A stretch of DNA of 64,000 bases. Source: Geosiphon pyriformis (Eukaryota; Glomeromycota; Glomeromycetes; Archaeosporales; Geosiphonaceae). The stretch covers positions 68,131 to 132,130 of the forward strand of contig JAAOMT010000289.1 of assembly GCA_016748015.1 (NCBI GenBank). The letters run 5' to 3'. The position numbers and the translations under genes are program-made. The notes beneath the pieces are model-generated. The model was not told where the DNA came from. It did no database searches and saw nothing but the letters and a program-made list of their open reading frames with translations. Below are positions 33,061 to 44,243 of the stretch, one piece after another. Within the stretch, counting starts at the first letter, position 1. Each line of letters starts with the position of its first letter.

Positions 33061-33990
33061 GTGATGGTTGAAAAACCTTTGACAAACTGTTGATAATATC
33101 TTACTAATCCCAGAAATTCATGTAGTTCTCAAAAATTGATGGGAGCTGGGAAATTTTTGACTTTTTGGATTTTGTCTGGATCGGGTTTGACTTCATCTTT
33201 GCTGATTACGTGTCCTAAAAATTTCAGTTCAGTTTTCCCAAAGAAGCATTTGTTAGAGTTAAGTTTTAGTTCAGCATTTCGAAAACATTCGAAAACTTGT
33301 TGAAAGTGTAGCAAATGTTCATCAAACATTTCTGAGAACACATTTGTGTTGTTTAAATAAACTATGACTGATTTTCATAGGATTTCCTTATATATGACAT
33401 CCATAAGACACTAGAAGGTGGCAGGAGCATTGCAGAGTTCAAAAGGCATTACATTGAATTCAAAATTTCCATTTCGGGTGGTGAATGCTATTTTCTCTTT
33501 TTCTTTCAGATCTATTTTGACTTGCCAATATTTACTGGCTAGATCTAGTGACAAAAACTATTTTTTTTTTCCTAAGTTGTTTAGGATTTCTTAAATAAGA
33601 AGAGTGGAATAGCTATCTTCTTGGATAATACTATTTAATTTTTGGTAATCCACACAGAATTATATCTTTCCATTTTTCTTGGTAACTAAGACCACTGAAG
33701 AGGACCAAAGGCTTAATAATTCTTTAATCAGTCCATTGTCAAGCATTCATTGTACTTTCTGTTTAATCAGATTATCGCCAGATGGGGGTACTTGGTAAGC
33801 TTGCTGCTTAATAGGTTGAGCATCTTCAGTATCAATCTGGTGTTTTACAATGTTGGTGCATCTAAACTTGTTTTTGCTGGCAAAAACATTGGCATATTGG
33901 TTCAATAGAATTTTAAGTTGCATTTGCTATAAAGTGCTCAGATTTCTTAAATTGAGTTTATTGATTTCTTCTGGTGTGAACAAGTAATTT
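33061..33990 (-). pseudogene. Reverse transcriptase of element E (broken)
   Basis: The open piece at 33129-33341 gives HLLHFQQVFECF, LKLNSNKCFFGKTELKFLGH, and PDPDKIQKVKNFPAP. The active site immediately upstream (about 33340-33365) reads VIVYLNNTNVFS, both Asp residues changed to Asn. The N-terminal part toward 33990 aligns with B. Confidence 0.8.
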
Positions 33991-34079
33991 TCCTTTGACA
34001 GGTTCTATATTTGTGAGGTAATGTTACAAAACAAGAACAATTGAGTGAAATCTGAAATGGGCTGGGATTTTTCTGGATT

Positions 34080-34850
34080 TTAAATATCTGAAAATATAAA
34101 ACCAATAAGAGTTCCCTCAGGAATTTTGATAATGTTTTTGATTGGATTGTGGATAGAAATTTTAAAGTGTTTATGAGCTTTGGCTGGTAAGTACAGGTTA
34201 GTGATATTGGTTAATAAGCAGATCTTGGAATTAGCCTTAAAGACTAATAATTGGTTTTGAATCTTTCGGTCAACTTTGAGAATATACTGCTGATAAAAAA
34301 AGATGGAAATGATGGTGTTGGTGTAGATAAGTTCTACCTGGTTACTATTCTCCTCTATAAAATTGACCATTACATTCCCTCTTCCACTTGAGCCAAACCG
34401 CTTGATTCTTTGGGCAGTAAAGCCTAATTTTTTTTAAGTGGTAACTGGGGCTAATTGGGATATTTTGATTAAAGGTAGGAAGATGGCTTGGGCAATTTTT
34501 TTGTGAGATTTAATCTTGTAGGGTTTGTTTGAATTGTTCTGTAGCATCACAATGATGTTTTCTGTATATTTGGCATCAATAATTTCTCCTTTTACATTGA
34601 TTCTTTTCTTTGCAAGATTTGATCTAGACACTATTTGTACCATGGTGCTAACAGAAATTTCTAATGCTATCTTGAGATCTATTCTTATTAGGGAATGTAG
34701 AGCTATAACTATAAATGACTGTTCAGAGTATCTTAAGTCAAAACTCGCATCAGTCTTATGTGCTTTTTCTGGGCATATTCCTTTGTCATCGTCACTGTAC
34801 CACTTTAATTCTAATTTTTTGGAAAAATTGGGATATGCAAGATATTGTTC
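34080..34850 (-). pseudogene. dUTPase and second beta segment of element E
   Basis: Trimeric-type dUTPase motifs are seen in pieces: motif 2 VQIVSRSNLAKKRI, motif 3 GEIIDAKYTENIIVMLQN (normally DAGYxG), and motif 4 KKIAQAIFLPLIKI in 34434-34643. The downstream piece at 34080-34370 carries the conserved tail: YQQYILKVDRKIQNQ, then LPAKAHKHFKISI and IPEGTLIGFIF. The role would be hydrolysis of dUTP to limit uracil in cDNA. It is frameshifted between the parts, and the glycines of motif 3 are lost. Confidence 0.8.
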
Positions 34851-34959
34851 TATTTTAGTAGTCTGATTCAGCTCTTGAAATAATATGTTCTTGGCGAGTA
34901 ATTCCTCTTTTTCCTCAGGCTCAAGTAATTTAGTGATTGGATATAAGATTCTGAAAGGC

Positions 34960-35920
34960 AGGTTGAATATGAGATTATACTTATCGCAGTATTGAAAGTG
35001 GCAAGAAATTAAGCAGTAATCACATAGTTTGGTATTTAGATTAGCTAGCCACTGTTCTTACTCTTCTTGGGTCAAGGCCAATTCTTGATATCAGTTCTGA
35101 AATACATTGGGGTCATCTGTGACAAAATCATCTGCAGGATAGTTGGGTCCATTATATTCGGGCATCCAAGGATTGTTTTTAATTTCTTATATTTCTTTGG
35201 ACATGGTGCCTTCAGCTTTGGTGCTTGTCATTTTCCAAATTTCGTAATTATTGTGTGAATAATTGTCTAGTCTATTGAGTGCTTATTTCCAAGCATTCTC
35301 AATGGGAGTTTCCTTTCATACCCAATTGTTGATTAATATGGTGTATTGACAAGCCTTGTTGTATGTTTTTCCTCTGCTAGGCACATCATTTCAGAGTTTT
35401 TCATTGGGCAGGATCTTATCACATGTGAAACACAGTGTGTTATTCTACTTGTTTTGTTGTTTTGGTTGTTTAAATCTTTTCAGTAAACAAGATCTGCAGT
35501 AGTATTTGGTGGCAATAGGCCATTCTTCATTGTTTCCAATACATGCATCCATAATGGATAGCTTCTTTCCACAATTGACACATATTAGTCTTGGAGGTTG
35601 GTAAAATAAATTTCTTTGGTCTGAAGTTACATATCCTAGTAATAACAATTGGGATTCTTCTTTGGCTCTGCTTTTTCCTTTTTCTTCTCAGGTTGGTGGT
35701 AAGAATAGTTTAATTTAATAATTGTCCACCCATGAAACCTGATAGATCTTGATGGTTGGCAGTAGTAGTGTATCTTCAAATTCAATAAGGAGTTCCTTAG
35801 AATGTTGGGTTTTAAAGTGTCTGCACATAGCTGAGACTTGGACATGCTGTCTGTTGAACATGAATTGAAGTTCTTAGGTGTTTCAGTTGAGAGTAGCATT
35901 GGGTTTTGACAACCAATCAT
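34960..35920 (-). pseudogene. Cysteine-rich region of element E (between protease and dUTPase)
   Basis: The open piece at 35445-35648 shows RLICVNCGKKLSIMDACI, then KYYCRSCLLK: paired CxxC motifs typical of zinc ribbons. Near 34985-35040 a second cluster reads LCDYCLISCHFQYCDKYN. The same clusters occur in B, C and F. The function is unknown. Confidence 0.65.
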
Positions 35921-35999
35921 TTTCTACCAGAGCTTAATATTGAGTAGCTTCTATGATGAGTACTTTAGTAGGGATCTAGATTCCATTAATCTCGAAGAG

Positions 36000-36401
36000 G
36001 AAATTGTCAATTTCTTCTATTGGGGTTTTTGTGTTTCTATTCGCTGTAATGATCTGAGTGGTAGTAGCATAGTCTATTCAGTAATCTAGTTGGTCTATGA
36101 ACTGTTTCGTGATTATGTTACCAGTTGATCTACTATCCAGGATTAATTTAATGTCTATTCCTCTGACTCTAATGTCAGTGTATATGGCTGTTATTGGTTT
36201 ATTTTGATTGATGACTGCTTTACTAAAAAGGCTATGGGTGTTCAAATTATTGATGTCAAAAGAAAATATGGCAGCTAGAGTGGTGTTCTTGGTAATAGTG
36301 GCTGGTGGAATATTACTTTTTGTTGGCTTAGAAGATTGGGAGATTTGTTCTATATTCCTCCCTTCCACAAATGTAGATTTATCAAAACCCTGGTTTTCCA
36401 T
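36000..36401 (-). pseudogene. Aspartic protease of element E (inactive)
   Basis: The open frame 36078-36401 contains LAAIFSFDINNLNTHSLFS and the retropepsin segment IDIKLILDSRSTGNIITKQF. The active-site D-S-G is D-S-R, which should abolish activity. It lies directly downstream of gag, as in B. Confidence 0.8.
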
Positions 36402-37431
36402 GAGACCAAAATAGAAAGCTTGATTCGGGTATTCAGTTGGTGCTGGTCAAAATTGGGCAGGGCTGTGAGAGATTGGTCAAGACGGTCCGCTGTTGGTTTG
36501 CATCTAATTGTTGTTGGAATTCCTTCATCCCTAATTATAGTCTATGGCTCGAGGTCTAAGTTGGCTGTAAGAGGAAGTTTGATAGTGAAGGATTGCTTGT
36601 GTTATTGGTGATAGTTGATAATAATTCTAGGGTAGTAGTTAAATGTACAGGACTTGTTGTGCATACTGGGATGGTTAATTTTAAGGTATAAAATATTGGA
36701 ATATTATGTTTTGCTAATGTCTTGGTTGCTGGTATTGGTTTCCTTAATTTTGGTTCATTATCTTCTTTCTGCAGTCACAGACAATGTGTTCAGGTTTTTG
36801 GCAGTAGTAACAGTTGTGGGGATCAGATCTCCAAGGTTGTTGCTGTTGCTGATGGTTCTGTTGCTGTGAGTATCTGCTGTTGTTATTATTTTCTTTTTAT
36901 TGTGGTGGTTGGTAAGTTTCTATGGTTCCGGCTAAGAATTTCTCAATTTTCTGAGTTAATTTCTCACTTAATTGGGTTATTTTTGCGTTGATGTCAGAAG
37001 TTCTATTAATGGCTAAATTTACAGCTTGGGTATAGTTCACTTCTTGTTCTGTGGATTCAAAATTGCGAGCAAGAGCAACTGTTTCTTGTAGGTTTGTCAG
37101 ATGGTGAGATCATATGGATCTTAAGAGACTGCTTCTTAGTCTTTTAATGAATTGATTGAGGACTTGCATAGTAGTATAATAATTCTGCTTGATGGCTAGG
37201 ATTTGTCGAAGGACTTAATTGAATCTTTCAAGATAAGTAGTTACTGCTTTATGGTTGTTTTGTTTTATTATACTAAATTGATTTTGCAATTAGATGAGTG
37301 TATTAAGGTCACAGAAGTATTGCAGAAATGTGCGTTTAAACCCAGTAAAGGAGATAGGTTTCTTTGCAAAGCTCTAATACTATGAATTAGTAGTTCTGGT
37401 CAGAAAGAACAGCAAGATCTAAATTGTGTGA
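36402..37431 (-). pseudogene. gag of element E, C-terminal part
   Basis: Minus strand; a CCHC zinc knuckle HNCYYCQKPEHIVCDC (CX2CX4HX4C) lies near 36775-36830. Upstream are a Gln-rich linker and the capsid-like region, both frameshifted. The frame continues at 57528 beyond element C. Confidence 0.75.
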
Positions 37432-38420
37432 TGTTACCAGAGGTTTTTGGTCTCTTTTTTTGAATGTTGTAACTGTTTGTTGGTTGCAAATTCACATTTT
37501 CTAGAAGTAGTTGAACCTTCAATAACTGAATTTATCTTCAAATTATCTCCTATAATTTAACTGCTGGGCTTATAAGCAGAATGGCCAATTCCTTGCCAGT
37601 TATTTTATGTAGTTACGTTGTAGTAAATGTCAACTCTTTCCCAGAAATTGCTCATCTGGAAGCTCACTAAAAATGTGTAGTTACTTTGCTGTAAAAGTCA
37701 ACTCTTCTACAGAAATCTTGTCTGTAGGCTACTCTAATGATTGTAATAAGAAAAGAAAAGAAAAATAAAAGAAATGTAAAAGAAATAGAATTTTATCAAG
37801 GAAAACATTTTCTATCCAGGCCTGGAGTCATTAACAGTTTACTGAAATTGGTAGCTAATCAATTTCAAAACGTTAGTTGGGTTTTGGGAATTTTCCAAGT
37901 GCAATAATTAAAGAATTTGGTTTTTCAAATTATTTGATATTTATTTCTTTTTGTGTGTATAGGAATGGTTCTAAGTGATAAATCTAAAGTAAGATACATT
38001 TTCTTGAAGAAAAAAGCTCTTTTTTTATACAACTTGTTGTAGTACTAGTCTATGAACTTGCACTTTTTCTCTTTGCTCAAATTTTGGTGAATTAAAGATA
38101 CATTTTGATGGACTACAAGTTATTTTGCTGAACTATTGATTAATTTGAATAAACTATTCATAATTTCGGCAAATTTCTATAAATTTCGGCGAATTTCTGT
38201 AAATTTCGGCGAATTTTTGAATGTTACAAAGTTCAAAGTATTGTGTAATTTGATCATCCTACTTTTTGTTATACTAATTGGATTATTTAATTGAATCGTG
38301 ATATGTAATAATTGATTAAATAATAAATGATAATTTGAAATGATATTAATATACTAATTAATTATAGGAATTATAAGAGTAATTTCATGCTAATTAATAG
38401 CTAAAATTCTACTGGTAACA
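37432..38420 (-). repeat. 3' LTR of element C
   Basis: 989 bp, TGTTACCAGAGG...TCTACTGGTAACA. A minus-strand TATA box lies at 38022-38029. Three copies of a TTCGGCGAA-type box at 20-bp spacing lie at about 38155-38220. Confidence 0.95.
38155..38222. repeat. 20-bp tandem box in LTR C
   Basis: Three repeats of TTTCGGCRAATTTCTRTAAA. The core TTCGGCGAA is nearly palindromic. It lies upstream of the TATA box in the element's direction, the position of an enhancer. Confidence 0.85.
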
Positions 38421-38440
38421 TAATCTCCTCTTCAAGACTA
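38421..38440 (-). other. Polypurine tract of element C
   Basis: The complement reads TTGAAGAGGAGATTA immediately before the 3' LTR. It differs from the A/B/E tract. Confidence 0.7.
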
Positions 38441-38583
38441 AGCTCCATTAAAATCCAAGCACTATCTGTGATATTAAGATAGTGATCCAAAATAATTGAA
38501 GTAATCTGGTCTGAAAATTGTTGAAATTTCAGTTCTGTAAGTTTGCCAATGTATTGGACTTTCATTGGTTGCAGTATTGGATT

Positions 38584-39108
38584 TTATAGAACATTTTCAC
38601 AAGTATTAAACAAATCATAAAGTCTAAAAGCTGCTCTAAGTTTGTAGCAAGTGTTTGTTGGTCCAGCTGCTGTTTTGAATTCATTATGAATTTGTTTTTG
38701 TATAGCTTCAGGAATGAGATTTGTTGTTTTAAGTTCCAGTTTTCGTTTATAAAGTGTCTTTCCAATGTGAAAATATTTATAGATAAAAGTGTGTTCATTG
38801 TTCTGTTCATTGAGAAGTAGTAGAAGTTTTTGTTGCATTGTAGCATTTAGTGGAATGTTAATAAGGGCAATTAAAAAATTTTCTTCCAGTACTTGTTTCA
38901 AAAGTCTTGGTAACTTATTTTCAGAGTAACTTCTTGTTTTTCTTCTATAGGGGTGATAGTTCTGTAAATGATTTACTACTGGGGCTGTGGTTTCTTTCTG
39001 AATGTAATTAATTTGACTTTTATTAATTGTTATGGATAAGTCAGGAAGTGTTTTTAAGACTAACATTAACTTTTGGGATATTTGTTGAATATTTCGGAGA
39101 ATAATCAT
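38584..39108 (-). CDS. env-position ORF of element C
   Basis: A 174-residue open frame starting MIILRNIQQISQKLMLVL, located after integrase and before the 3' LTR. It is mostly helical in appearance, basic, and without a signal peptide or membrane span. Features include LSITINKSQINYIQKE, PRLLKQVLEENFL and CYKLRAAFRLYDLFNTC. A continuation past the stop (LTELKFQQF) matches the B copy, so a longer ORF is likely. It is the longest intact version of this conserved extra ORF in the window. The function is unknown; it is not an envelope protein by any visible feature. Confidence 0.65.
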   Translation of the reverse strand: MIILRNIQQISQKLMLVLKTLPDLSITINKSQINYIQKETTAPVVNHLQNYHPYRRKTRSYSENKLPRLLKQVLEENFLIALINIPLNATMQQKLLLLLNEQNNEHTFIYKYFHIGKTLYKRKLELKTTNLIPEAIQKQIHNEFKTAAGPTNTCYKLRAAFRLYDLFNTCENVL

Positions 39109-39299
39109 GATAAAATTGACTAATTATGCAAAGGAAGAATAAAGAAAATTATTTTTGGATATGGGGTTTTTATTTGTTTTTGGGTTTGGGTGTTTTTTGT
39201 AATTATTTACTATTTTTTGTCTTTGTGTTTTTATTAAAATTATTGTAAAATTTAAGTGTTCAAGTTTGGTTGTTGTTCTATTATAATTATTGGTTCTAA

Positions 39300-40601
39300 A
39301 TTTCGGGAAATATCTTCAGGATTAATTAAAGAGGAATGTGTACCAATTTGTGAAATTAGTGGTTCAGGATTGTTTCTGAATTGATAGTGTTTCAATCTGT
39401 CTCCATGTGCAACTTTTGCTAGTATTTTGTCATCAAGTCTTAACTTGTATAATTTATTGCCTAGAATTTTGTAAATATAAAATGGTCCATCCCATTTATG
39501 TTCAAATTTTCCACTTCATTGTTTTTCAGCCTTAGTTCTGTGTAAGAGAACTTTATTTCCAACTTTAAATTCGTTGGTTATGAGTGGTAATTTGTTGTCA
39601 TGTCTTTCTTTTTGTTGAGCTTAGGAATGTTCAATATGAGTTGCTGCTATTCTTTTTTTTCCTTCCAGTGTACTAAGAAGAGTGTAGGCCCTTTTTTGGA
39701 GTGTTTCTTGAAAGTTTTCTTTATTAATTGGTTGTACAGGGTATGTTTCTACTGTGAAATTAATTGGTAATATTGCTGTCCTTCCATAAGTAAAGTCAAA
39801 TGGTATGTGTTTCATAGTATCTTGTTTTAGTGTTCTGTATGCTAGTAACACTGATGGAATAAAGATATCCCATTCCTGTTTAAAGTCTGTTAAGACTTTG
39901 GCTAGAGATTCACACAATGTTCTGTTGAAACATTCTACAAGTTCATTTGTTTGAGGGTGATAAGATGATGATAGAGGTCTTTTGACATTGAATCGTTCAC
40001 AAATTTTTTGTATCAAGTTGTTCACAAAATGTGTTTCTTGATCAGATAAAAGTTCAATTGGACATCTATGTCTACAGATAATGTCTTCATAGATGAAATT
40101 TGCTACTGATTTTGTATCTGCTCTTTGGATGACTCTAGCTTCAGACCATTTGGTAAAATAATCCACTGCAACTACAATATAATAATTTTTTTGGGTTGTG
40201 ATAGATAATGGTCTGATTAAATTAATTCCAACTCTGTCAAAAAGTTGTCCAACTTTGATTGGATTTAAAAGTTCTGTGGGGCAAGTTCCTTTTTTTCTTT
40301 GACAACTATCACAAGATTCTACATATTGTCAAATGTTTTTTTGCATATGAAACCAAAAATAATGTTCAAGAATTCTTTAAATTGTTCCATCTCTTCCCAA
40401 GTGTGCTGAAGAAGGATCTGTGTGCATGTTGTATAAAATTGTTTCTTTTTCATTTTCCTGTACTAATCTAAGTGGTTGGTTTGGGTTTTTATGATTTTGG
40501 TAATAGATTTTGTTGTGGTGTATAAAATATTGTTTGGATTGGTGTTGTAATCGATGTTTTTCACTTGGAGACCAATTTTCTGGCATGGTGAAAGTCTTCA
40601 A
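39300..40601 (-). pseudogene. Integrase of element C (broken)
   Basis: 40377-40601 gives the zinc domain start (MHTDPSSAHLGRDGT). Near 40210 the first catalytic Asp is Asn (DRVGINLIR). The long open frame 39621-40166 carries MDYFTKWSEARVI, ELLSDQETHFVN with the second Asp, SSSYHPQTNELVECFNRTL with the catalytic Glu, and a C-terminal helix region. The FKVGNKVLLHRT-like segment lies near 39540-39580. Stops break the frame before and after. Confidence 0.85.
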
Positions 40602-40800
40602 ATAGTTTTTGATGTTGTAGTTTTCTGGATCTATTGTTGTTGATTTTGTTGTTTGTTTTGCTGTTAAGTTTGTTGGTGTTTTGTTGGTGTTGATATTGGT
40701 ATTAATATTGTCTCATTCTTGAGAGACTATTAACATTGGTGTGTAGTTTTCTTGGTTTGTGATGTACAATGTATCTGTAGTCTGCTAGGAAGTTATTCCA

Positions 40801-41127
40801 TCAAGACTGTTTGGCACTTTGTTCAGTTTTCTTTTTATTAAGCCATTTGAGGCCAATATTGTCAGTTATTATGTTAAATTCTTTTCCATTCTTCAGGTAT
40901 TGTTGAAAGTATTTAAAAGCCCAGATGACTGCAGCAGCTTCCAATTCAGTTGAGCCATATTTGAGTTCTGTTGGCTTGAGTGTTCTGCTGGCATAGGCAA
41001 TAACTTGTTCCTGGCCATTTTCATCCAATTGTGATAAGATGGCACCAAATGCTATGTGTGAAGCATTAGTGGCTAATTGGAATTGTTTGTTGAAGTCTGG
41101 GTAAACAAAAACTGGGGCTGTTGTCAA
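40801..41127 (-). pseudogene. RNase H of element C
   Basis: A 108-residue open frame: FVYPDFNKQFQLATNASH, where the first catalytic Asp of TDAS is Asn; AFGAILSQ; IAYASRTLKPTELKYGSTE with the Glu; EFNIITDNIGLKWL with a further Asp. It lies between RT and integrase. Confidence 0.82.
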
Positions 41128-42064
41128 TTTTGTTTTGAGAGTTTCAAAAGCTTTTTGTTGTTCTTCAGTTCATTTGTATGGCACATTTTTGTTGGTAAGA
41201 TAATTGAGTGGTTTGGCAATTTCTGAGAATCTTCTTATAAATTTTTGATAGTAAAAGGCTAATCCTACAAATTCTCGTAGTTCTGTGGTATTTCTGGGAG
41301 TTTGAAAGTTTTTGACAGCACTGATTGTTTCAGGATTTGGTTTGACTCCATTTTTGCTAACAATGTGTTTGAGGAAAATTAAGCTTGTTTTTTCAAAGTG
41401 ATATTTTTTAATGTTTAACTTCAATCCTGCTTTCCATAATCATTGAAAAACTTCTCACAGGTGGATAAGATGAGTCTCAAAGCTTGGTGAGTATACATTA
41501 GTGTCAATAAAATAGACAACTACTGATTGCCACAAGAGTCTTTCATATACAACATCCATGAGTTGCTGGATGTTGCTGGTGCATTGCAGAGTCAAAAAGG
41601 CATAACATTGAACTCATAGTTTCCTCCTTGGGTGGTAAATGCTGTTTTGGGTCGGTCTTTTGGGTCCATTTCGACTTATCAGTATCCACTTTTCAAGTCT
41701 AAAGTTGAGAAAAACTTGGCTTTTCCTAGAGCATCTAGCATGTCATCAATTCTTGAAAGAGAATAGACATCTCCAATTGTCACACTGTTCAATTGGCAAT
41801 AGTCAACACAAAATCTGATTTTTCCATTTTTTTTTTTGACAAAGACTACTGGTGAGGCCCAAGAACTTCTTGATGATTGAATCAATCCATTATTGAGCAT
41901 TTTCTGGACTTCTTCTCTGATGAATTGGTGGCTGGCAGGTGGCACTCTGTAAGCTTGCTGACATTTTGGTAAAACATCTTCTGTATGAATCTGATGTTGA
42001 ACCATATCCGTTTTTCCAGGTCATTGTTGTCTTTTGCAAATATATCTGCAAATTCAGCTATCAA
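41128..42064 (-). pseudogene. Reverse transcriptase of element C (broken)
   Basis: The N-terminal frame 41679-42005 has QQAYRVPPASHQFIREEV, SRSSWASPVVFVKKKNGK, RFCVDYCQLN (Arg of the usual DYRxLN changed to Cys) and FFSTLDLKSGY, then a stop. The active-site box (about 41500-41520) reads VVYFIDTNVYS rather than YLDD. The thumb/connection at 41170-41424 has EKTSLIFLKHIVSKNGVKP and LREFVGLAFYYQKFIRRF. Confidence 0.85.
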
Positions 42065-42351
42065 TTATTTCAATTGTCTTTGTTGTTAAGGTTTTAAGGG
42101 ACCCATGTTGATTCAAGAGAGTTTTTTTTCTAAAAAGTGGTAGTTTTCAGTAATGAGAATGATATTTGGATTTGAGAGTAAAATGTGTCTTACAATTTCG
42201 ATGAAATTAGAGACAATTTAAGGGTTTTCATCTTGAAAAATATTGCTGTGTATGATTCCAATCTTTAGTTTGTTTAATAAAACAATAGAGTAATTATTGG
42301 AGTTGTAGAATGTAACTTGAAATTTTTTCATTCCTTTGGGAATATAAACAT
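42065..42351 (-). pseudogene. Post-dUTPase beta segment of element C, right of B insertion
   Basis: Minus-strand reading from the B insertion point: VYIPKGMKKFQVTFYNSNN, then LLNKLKIGIIHSNIF. It corresponds to the AKAHKHFKISIHNPTEDV...IPEGTL segment of B and E. It joins in frame to ISIPN at 52513-52547. Confidence 0.7.
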
Positions 42352-43074
42352 TGTTATGAGTAAACTTGGTGAGTATAAGAAATGGTAATGTTTGGTGCTC
42401 TCAATTTTAGATGATGCGTTTTCTGCATAATTCTGTTGGCTTAGTCTTGATTATCAGTCTCTGAAGGTCTATTTCTGGATGTGAATTTACCCATTGAGTT
42501 CTTTGGTTATAAGGCACAGAGTTTGTCTTTTGTTAATTGCAATGTTTTTTGTAAATGTAAGCTTTCTTTTCCGAGCTAATAAACACAGTTGTTAGGGTCT
42601 GGCATTGTCTTTTCACCCTTCTGGTAAGCTAACAAGATAATGTTATTATCCAAAACTTAGGGGGAGCTTCCCTTTTTTACCAGGCTATCACGAAGTTTAT
42701 TCTCAGACAGTCGATTTTACTATGTTGTCACTCCACAAAAATAAGACAGAAAAAAAAAGAAAAAGAGAAAAAAAGATAAATTAATATCATCAATCGCCAT
42801 TATCAAGAGTAATTGGTCCAAATCGTTAATAGGTTAGAGGCAGTTATGCTAAGAGCATCTGTCCTAGAATGGAGGTACAAGACAAGGGTTAATTCACGTA
42901 AATTCCACAAAGTTCAAGAACATAAATTCGTGATTCTGATTTCTTTTTAATAATTGGTTTATTTCAGGAGATAAAATAAAGAAGATAATAAAGGATGAAG
43001 GGGTATGAATATTTAATTCTTGTCTAGAGGTTTGTATCTATCTGTCTATCTTTTCTCACTTTTACAACTACTTG

Positions 43075-43082
43075 CTTTTATA
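43075..43082 (-). promoter_or_regulatory. TATA box of LTR B
   Basis: TATAAAAG on the minus strand, 333-340 bp into the LTR in the element's direction. It is conserved in the partner LTR (52173-52180) and in LTR E. It implies a transcript start near 43045 and a long U5 of about 690 bp. Confidence 0.6.
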
Positions 43083-43184
43083 CATTCTTTTGGTTTTACA
43101 GAATTGCTTTCAATTGTTTCGCTATCACTAGCTATTGCTTTGTTGTTTTTGTTATTGCTTTGTTTTTCTATGTTATTGCTAGTT

Positions 43185-43365
43185 ATCCTATGTTATAACA
43201 TGTTATCTGACGTTATTACATGTTATTCTGTGTTATCCTACATTATAACACATTATTCTACGTTATTGTGCACTATTTTGTGTTATTCTGCATTATAACA
43301 TATTATCCTATGTTATAATGTGTTATCCAACGTTATTGCGCATTATTCTGTGTTATGTCATGTTT
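43185..43365. repeat. 10-bp-phased repeat in LTR B (3')
   Basis: About 18 decamers such as TGTTATCCTA, TGTTATAACA and CGTTATTGCG in strict 10-bp register. It is the counterpart of the TATTGCT decamers of LTR A and E but with a different unit sequence. Confidence 0.85.
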
Positions 43366-43414
43366 TGGTCACGTTTTTTCTTAACTTTGGATTGGTTTTT
43401 CTACTTGGGTAACA

Positions 43415-43431
43415 TTATCTCTCTCTTTTTA
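43415..43431 (-). other. Polypurine tract of element B
   Basis: The complement reads TAAAAAGAGAGAGATAA, next to the 3' LTR. Confidence 0.8.
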
Positions 43432-44163
43432 AAATTGAGCTTCTGCGAAACTGTATGTATTTGTTATCATGGCTTTGTTCGTGTAATGTTTGATTGTTGC
43501 CTCGAGTATTGCTTTTTGTAGGTCTTTGAACTGTTGATTGGTTATTCGTTCTATGTTGTTAACCATTATGGTTTTCATAGATCCATTCAATAGCACATTT
43601 GGGCAATGTTGGAAGGTGGCATATAGTTGATATGCTGCTTTGTAATATAGGGTCAGGTTGTTTTTTTCTACGAATTTTTCTACTTGTTGTATTGCTTCTT
43701 TGTTAAATGTTTTCTGGCTGAGGTCTTCATATGGTGTTTTCAAATTAAGCTGTTCTCCAATTTTGTAGAACCAATAAGCTGGGGGAAGTTTTTCTTTCTA
43801 TTCCTGGATATTGTCAGGTGTCCACTCCCCTGTTTTGGGGAGTTCGATCCCACGAGCTAAAGCTTCTTTTATTTCTTCAAGCTCGGAGACCAAGTATCTT
43901 CTTTTGTAACCTTTTTCTTGTTCTTTGCCTCCTTTTTTTCTACCTCCTGCCCAAAGACAATTTTTCCTCCAACATTGTCTTTTGGGTGGTAGGTAGGGGA
44001 GAGAACATTTAGTTCTAATTGAACTCTCATCTTCTCCTCTCCTGTTCTTATCTTTGTACTATATCTTTTTTTTATCAATTGTTATTTCTATTTGAAATGT
44101 CAATTTTTAAATTGTTTCAAATAATTGTTTAGATAATTTTAAAATTTGATCTGAAAGGTTCAT
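43429..44163 (-). pseudogene. env-position ORF of element B (frameshifted)
   Basis: It starts MNLSDQILKLSKQLF at 44163, continues with IEITIDKKDIV, a basic region, and ends in the open part 43429-43743 (FNKEAIQQVEKFVEKNNL, AAYQLYATFQHCPNVLL, NIERITNQQFKDLQKAI). It is homologous to the C and E versions and sits between integrase and PPT. There is no membrane segment. The function is unknown. A few stops and frame changes prevent full translation. Confidence 0.7.
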
Positions 44164-44243
44164 GTTGAAATTTCTATTGTTTCTTGCTGCTTTTCGGATG
44201 CTATATATATTTGAATTCCCCAATTTAATTTGCTGCCCATTGT

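Larger units (their letters stand above)
29344..37431 (-). mobile_element. Element E, main part (nested in H, interrupted by C)
   Basis: A B-like Ty3/gypsy element on the minus strand. 3' LTR 29344-30348, then in low-to-high order env-position ORF, integrase, RNase H, RT, dUTPase, Cys-rich region, protease, gag. gag breaks at 37431 and resumes at 57528 after element C (target duplication GTGA on both sides). Its 5' LTR is not found; sequence stops being alignable at about 57640. It is older than C and B, judging by its heavier decay. Confidence 0.88.
42352..43414 (-). repeat. 3' LTR of element B
   Basis: 1063 bp, the same length as its partner; they differ at roughly one site in ten over the first 400 bp by eye, nearly all transitions. 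It contains an A-rich tract (42728-42780), a TATA box on the minus strand (43075-43082) and a 10-bp-phased repeat of the YRTTATNNNN type (about 43185-43365). Confidence 0.95.

Noticed and set aside
36654-36991. Hydrophobic plus-strand frames
   Set aside because: Antisense of the Gln-rich gag tail of element E.
38584-39108. Envelope glycoprotein in element C
   Set aside because: The position fits env, but there is no signal peptide, membrane anchor or cysteine pattern; described as an ORF of unknown function.
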